Positions 1-6,915 of a stretch of DNA of 32,754 nt are shown here, piece after piece; within the stretch, counting starts at the first letter, position 1; every line of letters starts with the position of its first letter. Source of the DNA: Planctomycetota bacterium (lineage in GTDB: Bacteria; Planctomycetota; Phycisphaerae; SM23-33). Made by a program: the position numbers and the translations under genes. The notes beneath the pieces were generated by a model, which was given only the letters and a program-made list of their open reading frames with translations, had not been told where the DNA came from and searched no databases. The stretch is taken from NCBI GenBank assembly GCA_009908915.1, contig JAAAOJ010000044.1, forward strand, positions 1-32,754. Reading direction: 5' to 3'.

Positions 1-1
1 C

Positions 2-1282
2 TTCTACAACTCGGACCTTGGCCTGCGTAGCCTTGGCGGAGCCGGCTGGCAGCTTCTGGAAACTCGAACAGCCGATGACGTTGACCCGTCGGAGCAATAC
101 GTCTGGGATATCCGCTACGTCGACGCCCCGGTCGTCCGCTTCCAGAATGCCAATACCGATGGCGACTACGCCGACGCCGAAGACAATGTCCTCTACTACA
201 CCAGTGACGCGAACATGAACGTCACAGCCCTGGTCGATGAGAGCGGCACAGTGGTCGAGCGTTACGCCTACGACCCCTACGGCGAGCGGACGGTGCTGGA
301 CGCCGACTTCTCCGCCGATGCGGATGGCCTGTCCGACGTGAACAACGCCCTCGGCCATCAGGGCCTGCACCTGGATACCGAGTCGGCCCTGTACTACAAC
401 CGCAACCGCATGTACAACGCCGAACTCGGCCGCTTCACCACCCGCGACCCCCTCGGCTACGTCGACGGCATGAGCGTGTATGAGTATGTGCGGAGCCGAC
501 CGGTTGTATATCGTGATCCAGAAGGTCTAGCACCGCAGGGTTTTATCGAAAAGTATCAGAAACTCACCGAATGGCAGGCCTCAATGGGTGAGATAATTGA
601 AGTTTGTAAGACAAAGGAAGAATGGACGCCTGGGGAACTACCTGCTAACATCAAGCAGATGGTCACTGTTCGCCACAGTGTGATTCAATTCCGTCATGAT
701 ATTCGCGAGCACATCCTTGGCGAATTGGATGAGGATGAGGTAGCCGAGCTGTTAGAGATGGCTCGCGTCCTATCACAACCGAACAAAGCGGCGAAGTCGG
801 CTCATGAGTATCTTGGGAAGGTTCGCGGGGCAGTGAATACGAGGAATATTGGACGCGTCGAGCGATCCCTGCAGAAAGTTGGTGTCAACACGAAGAAGTT
901 GGAAGAGCAGGTTACCGGTGCATGGAATGGTACAGTGCCTGTGAGGAATGCGATTGGCACTGCCGAAAAGCTTATGGATGCAGCCAGCAAGATACGCAGC
1001 GTGGCAACGGCACCATCGATATCTGCAAAGATGAAGAAGCTACTCGATATTGCACTGGACGGAGTTGGGAGTAAGATTCCGGCACTTGGCCCGATGATGT
1101 CCTATTACCAGAAGGCTATCGATGCGATCTTCAAGAAGATCGAAGACATCGCGTGGGATCGAGCGGACAACTTCATTCTGCCTCACTGGCGAGAAACATG
1201 CTGTGACACAGGCGAGGGCATCATCCTTACCTATAGATGGGCCAAAAACTACAAGCCGCTCAGTCTTTCAGTCGCAGTTTGA
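2..1282 (+). CDS. RHS repeat-associated core protein, C-terminal part with unrecognised tip domain (5' end outside window)
   Basis: The frame is open from base 2, so the start lies upstream; 426 residues are visible. The first ~175 residues are typical RHS/YD-repeat core: a run ending in ERYAYDPYGER, then LYYNRNRMYNAELGRFTTRDPLG and YEYVRSRPVVYRDPEG. This is the conserved RHS-associated core that closes the beta-cocoon. After the DPEG motif (about base 530) the protein becomes a ~250-residue, mostly helical tail, and the DNA turns visibly AT-richer. In polymorphic-toxin RHS proteins this variable tail is the effector. I recognise no known toxin motif in it, so a toxin role is inferred from position only. 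The next gene starts 56 bp downstream on the same strand but has a signal peptide, so it is not an obvious cytoplasmic immunity protein. Confidence 0.9.
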   Translation, partial: FYNSDLGLRSLGGAGWQLLETRTADDVDPSEQYVWDIRYVDAPVVRFQNANTDGDYADAEDNVLYYTSDANMNVTALVDESGTVVERYAYDPYGERTVLDADFSADADGLSDVNNALGHQGLHLDTESALYYNRNRMYNAELGRFTTRDPLGYVDGMSVYEYVRSRPVVYRDPEGLAPQGFIEKYQKLTEWQASMGEIIEVCKTKEEWTPGELPANIKQMVTVRHSVIQFRHDIREHILGELDEDEVAELLEMARVLSQPNKAAKSAHEYLGKVRGAVNTRNIGRVERSLQKVGVNTKKLEEQVTGAWNGTVPVRNAIGTAEKLMDAASKIRSVATAPSISAKMKKLLDIALDGVGSKIPALGPMMSYYQKAIDAIFKKIEDIAWDRADNFILPHWRETCCDTGEGIILTYRWAKNYKPLSLSVAV

Positions 1283-1338
1283 CAACCGCCCCGTGACACT
1301 AGCGCGTGCATGTCTAAGCATATGTGCTGGAGATAACA

Positions 1339-2577
1339 ATGACACGAAAGAGACTATCGCCCGCAGCAGCTATTCTGCTCGTCCTTGCTTGTACACCCAT
1401 GGCGTTGATGATGGCCCAATCGGGACGAACAACGCCCGCCGAGGGTATCGGAACTCCCCGCGAAGCTGCGCAGAAGATCACCAAGCCAGCTTCGCTGGTC
1501 AAAGAGGAATGGCCTTCGGATGCCCCGAAGCTGGGACCGTTGCTTGTGATAGACAGCAGGGAGGTCGTAAGGTTGCCGTCGTCATTTGGGACGATGAGAA
1601 TGTCGGTCAATGCTCAAGTCAAGATGGTTGTGCTGTTCATCGATGCAGACAGCGATGCCGATCTTGTAGTAGCTTTTGTGGACAGTCAGAAGCTATTTGC
1701 CCCGAGTTTCGACATATTTCGACGACTCAAGGGTGTTGTGCCAAAGAGTGAACTGCCCTCCATATGGCCAAGGATCGAAGCGATTGACAAACGCACCGAC
1801 GAACAGAAATTCAAACAAGCACTTGCAGCCACGATGAATACCTACCGTGCTGCGGCAGACTATCCCGCCGCTGCGGATACACTCAATGGGCTGATCTTCC
1901 GCGCGAACTTTGGACTGGGAAATTATACCCGAGTCAGGAGTATTGCCACAACCGGGAACCAAATATATGCTCACAGTCATGGCGGTGGAATGGAGTGGAG
2001 GCTATGGGTATTTGACAACCAAGGAGGTCTTCTGGGCGAAGTTCATTGCCAAAAGGAGTACTGGTCTTTGGCTCTGGCAATGTCGCAGTCCATGGGGCAG
2101 TCTTCGCGTCTGTCACGAATTGACACGCCAAAGGGAGCTTACGGCAAGATAGAACCAGTTATGGGAGACACCGTCCCCGAGTCGACCCCAGAACGTCTAC
2201 GCAAGATCGCTCTTGCCGTTCATCTGTATCACGCGCAGTACCACGGCAAGTATCCCAAATCGCTGAAAGAACTTGTTGACCGTAAGATACTACCGAAGGC
2301 CATGTTGCGTGGTTCGGAGGCGAAGGATGGGCAATTCGATGTTGTGTACATCCGTCCGGTCACAGCGAGTGAGGGGTGGGATGACAACCCGCCCATAATG
2401 TTGTACCCACGAAACGAATCCTGGCCCGAGGACGGTCTCTGGGTGGGACTTGCAGACGGGGCGGTGTCCCTGGTTGAATCAGAAGCCGAGTTTCGTGACT
2501 TGATGAAGGTGCATACAGACTCGGGAGAGAGAAGGCACTCAGACAGAGAACTGGTTGGGGACTGTTCAGATCCCTGA
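1339..2577 (+). CDS. Secreted hypothetical protein with planctomycete-type C-terminal domain
   Basis: This is a 412-residue protein. ATG 1339 is preferred over GTG 1324 because a CTGGAG ribosome site lies just upstream and an N-terminal signal-like segment (TRKRL then a run rich in A, I, L and V, residues ~2-25) follows. The middle ~200 residues are unrecognised. Residues ~280-390 carry ERLRKIALAVHLYHAQYHGK, YPKSLKELVD and later LWVGLADGAVSLV. This pattern recurs at the C-terminus of many planctomycete secreted or pseudopilin-like proteins. The protein normally ends soon after such a motif, so the last ~20 residues may be extra sequence read into a rearranged junction. It lies 56 bp behind the RHS gene. 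A role as partner or immunity protein of the RHS tip is possible but unsupported. Confidence 0.7.
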   Translation: MTRKRLSPAAAILLVLACTPMALMMAQSGRTTPAEGIGTPREAAQKITKPASLVKEEWPSDAPKLGPLLVIDSREVVRLPSSFGTMRMSVNAQVKMVVLFIDADSDADLVVAFVDSQKLFAPSFDIFRRLKGVVPKSELPSIWPRIEAIDKRTDEQKFKQALAATMNTYRAAADYPAAADTLNGLIFRANFGLGNYTRVRSIATTGNQIYAHSHGGGMEWRLWVFDNQGGLLGEVHCQKEYWSLALAMSQSMGQSSRLSRIDTPKGAYGKIEPVMGDTVPESTPERLRKIALAVHLYHAQYHGKYPKSLKELVDRKILPKAMLRGSEAKDGQFDVVYIRPVTASEGWDDNPPIMLYPRNESWPEDGLWVGLADGAVSLVESEAEFRDLMKVHTDSGERRHSDRELVGDCSDP

Positions 2578-2828
2578 CGGCTCGCTCATACGGCTTACCG
2601 ACATGCCGCTCCAGACACCCGATGGGCAAAAGGTGCTGATGCCTGCAGTTGCATATAACGAGTCTAGAAAGCTGCTGGTGTGCGCGCGCCAGAAGACCCG
2701 AGGCGAGCATATGTGCGATGATGTGTGGTGGCATGATTTGGCCACAGGGGAAAGCCGGTGGATTGGGAAAGGCAAGTGGAACCAGACGCGGGGCTTTGCA
2801 TGGTCACCCGATGGAAGGAGTTCGGGCC
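2555..2828 (+). pseudogene. Beta-propeller (TolB/WD40-like) gene fragment
   Basis: This frame overlaps the end of the preceding gene and could start at TTG 2555; the frame is open from base 2507. It encodes about 90 residues of propeller-like sequence: an IPDGSLIRLTD strand, the DVWWHDLATGESRW blade, then FAWSPDGR, the classic TolB/WD40 blade start. There is no signal peptide and no further blade. After SPDGR (about base 2820) the frame continues as low-quality sequence that is antisense to a GH3 fragment. It is best read as a broken internal or N-terminal piece of a larger propeller protein whose remainder was lost at the junction near 2820-2835. Confidence 0.55.
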
Positions 2829-2832
2829 ACAC

Positions 2833-3092
2833 CAGAGATCCCGGACATGCTGCTGGATGCGATTGGCCAGGCGTGCGGCGTCACCTGCGGTCAGATCCCT
2901 CAACGGGCTGGCCAGCGAGCCGATCCCGTGGGCCTCGATGCGCTGGGGCAGATCCTCCGACCCCGGCAGGCATTGAAGCTGCGCGACCTTCTCCCGCAGC
3001 GTCATGTGCTTGAGCAGATCGCCCGCGCGTTGGCGGGGGCCACGTTCGGGGTTGCGGTACGGATGGTCCTTCTCGGTAGCGCCACGGGTCAT
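2833..3092 (-). pseudogene. Glycoside hydrolase family 3 (beta-glucosidase-like), truncated N-terminus
   Basis: The first ~86 codons are a recognisable GH3 start: RAGDLLKHMTLREKVAQL, then GIGSL and AARLANRIQQHVRDL, which match the opening helix and first barrel elements of GH3 enzymes. ATG 3092 has an AGGAA ribosome site about 8 nt upstream, so the true 5' end is intact. After RDL (about base 2835) family similarity stops; the frame runs on antisense through the propeller fragment to a stop near 2664. A full GH3 is over 600 residues, so no catalytic residues remain and the gene is dead. Confidence 0.7.
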
Positions 3093-3370
3093 ATTGAGTA
3101 TTCCTGACTACATGTCGGGGTGCAAGGGTTGCGACACAAAAAGAGGACTTTACCATCGTTGAGAGCGGCAATCACCTGTTATTGACGCCTGCCTCAGAAG
3201 TCAGATGGCCGGAACATCAGAACGATTCCAAAAGCAAACAAAGGAGTTACGTCACGATAATGATGTACAACGACTCTATCTCAGGGTTTTGAGGGAGGGG
3301 TCGCTATTGGGTTCCTTCGTCGCAGGCACATCGGCTGACTGCGCAGACAAGCAGGGCACACAATCGCGGA
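3093..3370. other. Intergenic stretch, no gene recognised
   Basis: It lies between the 5' end of the truncated GH3 gene and the stop of the oxidoreductase. A 66-residue + frame (3205-3405) has no family resemblance and runs into the oxidoreductase on the other strand, so it is not called. No clear repeat or RNA structure is seen. Confidence 0.5.
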
Positions 3371-4483
3371 TCACGACGCCTCCTCATCGCGTGGGGTCAT
3401 GGTGAAGCAGTCGGTCGGCTGCAGGCCGTGGGTGTGCAGGCTGTCCAGTGGCGACTCGGGCTGGCCGGTGTGGGCCGAGAGGTATATCGCGTCGATGACG
3501 GCATGGGTCAGCAGGTTCTCGCGGGCGCTGCAGGCGTACCGGGGGGCCTGCTCGCCAATGGCGCTTAGGAACGTCTCGGCCTGCCGACGGAAGGGTCCGG
3601 CGGGTTCGACCGCCTCGACGAGATGGTCGCGGACGGTCCCGTCGGGGCCGCGGAGGATGCACGTTTCGGCGTCGGCGGTGATCGAGCCCGCCCGGCCGTG
3701 GAGGCAGAACTGCTCGCTGGCCGGGCCCGTCACGCGGGAGGCAACCAGGTTCACCATGGCGTCGGACTTGTATCGCAGGACGGCGGTGGCCGAGTCGTCG
3801 GTGTTGTGCGGCGGGCGCGGCTCGTGGATACCATTGGCCAACAACGCTTCGGTCGGGTCGTTGACGACCGTTGCGGCGAAGACCTGCTCCGGCAGGCCGA
3901 GCGTCCAGGTCAGCAAGTCCACGAGATGGTAGCCCAGTTCGAGCATCGCCCCGCCGCCGGAAGACTTGCGGTCAGCCCGCCAGGCAAGTTCCGGACCCCA
4001 GTCGAAGAGGTAGTGTCCGCGGGCCAGGAAGACCTCGCCGATCTGCGTCCGCAGTTCGCGGGCGCGGCGGTAGCTCGGCAGGAAGCGTCGCTGCGTGCCG
4101 ACGGCGAGCTTCAGCCCGGCCGCGTCGAAGCGGCGGGCAAAGGCGGCGGCCTCTTCGAGGTTGCGCCCGAGCGGCGTTTCCTTCCAGACGTGGATGCCGA
4201 TATCGAGGCACGCCTTCAGCAGGTCCGGTCCGGCCATCGGGGGCGTGGCCAGGAACAGCGCGTCGGGACGGGCCGACATCAGCAGCTGGCGATTGTCGCT
4301 GAAGGCCTCGGTGTCGTGGGCCGCGGCGGCAGACTCGGCCCGTCGCGCATCGCGGTCGGCCACGCCGGCCAGCCGCACGCCGTCGAGGTCGGCCAATGCG
4401 TCGGCCATCTGCCGGCCGAAGCCGCCCAGGCCGATCACGGCCGCTGTGAGTGTCTCCTCGTTCATCGCGACGTATTTCACCAC
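3371..4483 (-). CDS. Gfo/Idh/MocA family NAD(P)-dependent oxidoreductase
   Basis: This is a 370-residue protein of normal family length. The N-terminal Rossmann fold shows AAVIGLGGFGRQMADAL and AGVADRDARRAE; the C-terminal alpha/beta domain shows GGGAMLELGYHLVDLLTW with the conserved GxHxxD residues. Members oxidise or reduce sugars and inositols with a tightly bound dinucleotide. The usual EKP motif is WKETPLGR here, so the conserved nicotinamide-contacting Lys is Thr; substrate or activity may therefore differ. GTG 4483 is chosen because GAGGA lies 6 nt upstream; ATG 4465 is the alternative but has no ribosome site. It is divergent from a mutarotase-like gene 121 bp away, which suggests a shared role in carbohydrate handling. 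Confidence 0.88.
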   Translation of the reverse strand: MVKYVAMNEETLTAAVIGLGGFGRQMADALADLDGVRLAGVADRDARRAESAAAAHDTEAFSDNRQLLMSARPDALFLATPPMAGPDLLKACLDIGIHVWKETPLGRNLEEAAAFARRFDAAGLKLAVGTQRRFLPSYRRARELRTQIGEVFLARGHYLFDWGPELAWRADRKSSGGGAMLELGYHLVDLLTWTLGLPEQVFAATVVNDPTEALLANGIHEPRPPHNTDDSATAVLRYKSDAMVNLVASRVTGPASEQFCLHGRAGSITADAETCILRGPDGTVRDHLVEAVEPAGPFRRQAETFLSAIGEQAPRYACSARENLLTHAVIDAIYLSAHTGQPESPLDSLHTHGLQPTDCFTMTPRDEEAS

Positions 4484-4507
4484 AGCCGTCCTCGTCGCGA
4501 AAGAGGT

Positions 4508-4536
4508 TTCTTCTGGCGACGGCTGAAGCTAAAATC
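4508..4536 (+). promoter_or_regulatory. Possible sigma-70-type promoter for the mutarotase-like gene
   Basis: TTTCTT and TAAAAT are separated by 17 bp and sit about 70 bp before ATG 4605 in the divergent intergenic region. The -10 is good and the -35 is weak. Confidence 0.3.
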
Positions 4537-4604
4537 ACCGGCCGTACAACGCCAGAGAACCGAACCGACAACGCTCGGTGCCTACCGCATCAAGGAGTGA
4601 ACCG

Positions 4605-5507
4605 ATGGCCAACGTATCGAAAACCGAATTCGGCGGCATGCCGGCCGTGCAACTGACAACCGACGCCGTGGCACTCGTCGCCGTCTACGACCGCGGGCCG
4701 CGCATCGCAAGCCTGGCCGTCGCCGGCGGTGAAAACCTGCTGCTTTGGAAGCCCGGTGAATACACGCGCGGCGACTGGGACCTCATGGGCGGCCACCGCG
4801 TGTGGGTCACCACGCCCGGCGCCGACGAATGCGAGGACACCTACACACCCGACCCTCAGCCTGCCGAGGTCGAGATCTTCGATGACGGCTTCCGCCTGAC
4901 CGGCGCCGAGAGTCCGCTCAACCGCACGCGGCGCGGCGTTGAGGTGCGGGCGGCGGGCGAGGACCGCCTGACGGTCGAGAACTTCCTGATCAACACGGGC
5001 GACATGCTCTACGCGGGCGGCATCTGGGCGCTGACATGCACGCTGCCCGGCGAGCGGGCCCGCTACGCCGTGCCCCTCGGTGACGGCAGCGGCTGGGACG
5101 CCGCCACCATCGTGCTCTTCCGCGAGTGGGCGGGCCACGGACAGGGCGGGTTTGCCGACCCGCAGATTTCCGTCCAGGACGATCTGCTGATACTGGACCC
5201 CCGTGGCGTGGAGAACAAGCGAGCCGTCCAGAGTCACCGCGGCATCATCGCGATGACCGACCCCGCGCGGGACATCACCTTCGCCAAGAAGGCGGACGTC
5301 GACCCGGCCGGCCAGTACCCGGTCAACTGCAACATCGCTTTCTATGTCGGGCCGGAGAACTTCATGGTCGAGATGGAGACGATGGGCCCCCAACAGTCGC
5401 TCAAGCCCGGCCAGATGCTCACGCACCGGGAAACCTGGCTGCTTCGCCAAGGCGCCGAGAGGCTCTCGACGGGCGAGGCCCTCGACGGCCTGTTTGCCCC
5501 ACATTGA
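4605..5507 (+). CDS. Galactose mutarotase-like (aldose epimerase-superfamily) protein
   Basis: This is a 300-residue cytoplasmic protein with no signal peptide. The sequence has the look of the galactose-mutarotase-like beta-sandwich: an early YDRGPRIASLAVAGGENLL segment, WDLMGGHRVWVT, and a late HRETWLL strand. Such proteins bind or epimerise sugars; the exact substrate cannot be read from the sequence, and it is too divergent from GalM for a specific name. ATG 4605 is set by AAGGAG ending 7 nt upstream. The divergent Gfo/Idh/MocA neighbour fits a sugar-metabolism pair. Its stop is 1 bp from the stop of the convergent Cys-rich gene. Confidence 0.7.
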   Translation: MANVSKTEFGGMPAVQLTTDAVALVAVYDRGPRIASLAVAGGENLLLWKPGEYTRGDWDLMGGHRVWVTTPGADECEDTYTPDPQPAEVEIFDDGFRLTGAESPLNRTRRGVEVRAAGEDRLTVENFLINTGDMLYAGGIWALTCTLPGERARYAVPLGDGSGWDAATIVLFREWAGHGQGGFADPQISVQDDLLILDPRGVENKRAVQSHRGIIAMTDPARDITFAKKADVDPAGQYPVNCNIAFYVGPENFMVEMETMGPQQSLKPGQMLTHRETWLLRQGAERLSTGEALDGLFAPH

Positions 5508-5508
5508 T

Positions 5509-5724
5509 TCACTCTTCGCCGGGCGGCGGCACGGTCGTCGCCTTGGGGTCGCCTGCGTCCGGCGAACGGGAGGCCTGGTCGTCACCACCGCGGCAGGCGC
5601 CTTTGCAGCAGCCACAGCCGCCGGCTTCACCGCCCAGCAGGGCGCGGAGGTGTCGGCCCAGCAACAGCAACGCCAGGGCGGCCAGTCCGATCGCGATGCA
5701 GGCTTCAAGCGTCATCCATACCAT
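5509..5724 (-). CDS. Small Cys-rich single-pass membrane protein (FeoB-associated Cys-rich type)
   Basis: This is a 71-residue protein. ATG 5724 is preferred over an upstream in-frame start at 5763 because GGAGGT lies 6 nt before it. Layout: a short N-terminus, one membrane helix (residues ~6-22, IAIGLAALALLLLG), then a Gly-rich segment with GGCGCCKGAC (four cysteines), then a charged tail. This matches the FeoB-associated Cys-rich membrane protein pattern (helix followed by CxCCKxxC). No feoA or feoB is visible nearby. A role in iron handling is therefore inferred only from similarity of layout. Confidence 0.65.
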   Translation of the reverse strand: MVWMTLEACIAIGLAALALLLLGRHLRALLGGEAGGCGCCKGACRGGDDQASRSPDAGDPKATTVPPPGEE

Positions 5725-5883
5725 TGTACGACCTCCGTCTCGCGGGGATGCGGTAATCTTCACGGCGCGGGTTGTCTTCTGTAGTTTCTAAAGTCATTCC
5801 GCTGCGTCCCGAGAATTCCATTGGCAGGCCGGCGCAGGGCCCGGCCGAACGATTCAACCGCCCATGGAAAGACAGGGACGACG

Positions 5884-6435
5884 ATGGACCATGCTACCAA
5901 AGAATGCCGCTATCGCGCACTCGCCCGCGACCACGTCGGGATCGCCGACCAGATCACCCGCCGCCTGATGCGGCGCTATGGCTGGATCGGCTGGGACGAA
6001 CTTCAGGGATACGCCTACCTCGGGCTGACGCTCGCCGCCCGCACCTGGGATCCCGAGCGGGGCCTGAGCTTCCAACGCTTCGCCTGCACCAAGGCGATGT
6101 TCCTGGCCGTCGACGAGATGCGAAAGGACGGCGTACTCCGCCGGGCCGACATCGTCAACGACATGCAGGAGCAGACCGGCATCGAGATCGACATCGTCGA
6201 CGATGCCGCCCGGCGCGACCGCGAAACCATGGAGGCCCGCGACCTCTGTGCGCAGCTGGTCTCGAAGCTCCGCAAGCAGGACCGCGAGTTGCTACAGATG
6301 ATTTACAACGACCACCTGACGTACAAGGAAATCGCCGCGGTCTATAACATCACCGAGTCGGCGGTGTGCCTGCGTCACAAGGCCGTCATCGAGAAGCTCC
6401 GTCGCGACGCCTCCGTCCGCAAGCTGGCGGCCTGA
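5884..6435 (+). CDS. RNA polymerase sigma factor, FliA/WhiG-like sigma-70 family
   Basis: This is a 183-residue protein. Region 2 (residues ~15-85) has WDELQGYAYLGLTLAARTWD, FQRFACTKAMFLAVDEMRKD, the -10 binding and core-binding helices, with spacing like FliA-type factors. Region 4 (residues ~135-178) is a helix-turn-helix: DRELLQMIYNDHLTYKEIAA, then ITESAVCLRHKAVIEKLRR, for -35 recognition. Region 3 is short. ATG 5884 is chosen (MDHATK); upstream in-frame starts would add unrelated sequence. The response-regulator gene starts 8 bp after the stop, so the two are probably co-transcribed. Which regulon it directs cannot be seen here. Confidence 0.85.
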   Translation: MDHATKECRYRALARDHVGIADQITRRLMRRYGWIGWDELQGYAYLGLTLAARTWDPERGLSFQRFACTKAMFLAVDEMRKDGVLRRADIVNDMQEQTGIEIDIVDDAARRDRETMEARDLCAQLVSKLRKQDRELLQMIYNDHLTYKEIAAVYNITESAVCLRHKAVIEKLRRDASVRKLAA

Positions 6436-6443
6436 GGTGCATC

Positions 6444-6863
6444 ATGAGCAAACCTGCTGCCTCCCGTTCGAACCGGACAAGCTGCCGTGTGCTGGTCGTC
6501 GAGGACAACGCGGAGGTGGCCTGGTTGATCGCCGACGTGCTCGCCATCGACGGCTGTGAGGCCACGCTCGTCAGTACCGCCAAGGCGGCCCGCTCACAGA
6601 TCGACCGCCACCGGTGGGACCTGCTGGTCGTCGACGTGACGGTCGACGCAGAAAGCGGCGAAGCGGTCGTGCAGTATGCAGCGGACAACCAGCCGCGGCT
6701 GCGGGAGGCGACGCTCGTGACAACGGCCGACCCTTTCACGCCAGGCCGGCGGGAACAGCTGGCGGACCTCGGGCGCGTGGTGCTCTACAAGCCGTTCAAC
6801 ATCGATGCCCTGCGAGGACTCGCCGCGGGACTTGTCCGCCACATGGACCGGGCCGCGGCCTAG
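6444..6863 (+). CDS. Single-domain response regulator (CheY-like receiver)
   Basis: This is a 139-residue protein consisting of one receiver domain with no output domain. Expected residues are present: acidic pair E20-D21 in VVEDN, phosphoacceptor D64 in DLLVVD, the switch Thr in LVTTAD (T93/T94) and K116 in LYKPF. It should be phosphorylated by a histidine kinase that is not in this window and act by protein-protein contact. GAGGT, overlapping the sigma-factor stop, is its ribosome site, so translation is probably coupled to the sigma gene. A sigma factor followed by a lone receiver suggests control of the sigma factor or of a shared pathway, but that is inference. Confidence 0.88.
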   Translation: MSKPAASRSNRTSCRVLVVEDNAEVAWLIADVLAIDGCEATLVSTAKAARSQIDRHRWDLLVVDVTVDAESGEAVVQYAADNQPRLREATLVTTADPFTPGRREQLADLGRVVLYKPFNIDALRGLAAGLVRHMDRAAA

Positions 6864-6910
6864 ACATGGATCGCGTCGCGAGGTCGAAGCACTTCTGTAT
6901 GGACGGGCTG
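6861..6910. repeat. Dispersed ~50-bp repeat, copy 1
   Basis: It fills the gap between the convergent receiver and peptidase genes. It shares the core CGCGTCGCGAGGTCGA and flanking blocks (TAGA.ATGGA, GCACT, TGTATG, ACGGG) with positions 17781-17831, with only a few mismatches and one indel. Its function is unknown. Confidence 0.7.
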
Positions 6911-6915
6911 CCAGC

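Noticed and set aside
1339..2577. Calling this gene the RHS immunity protein
   Set aside because: It has a signal peptide and a planctomycete secreted-protein C-terminus; adjacency alone is not enough.
3205..3405. 66-codon + frame upstream of the oxidoreductase
   Set aside because: No family resemblance, and it overlaps the 3' end of a well-supported minus-strand gene.
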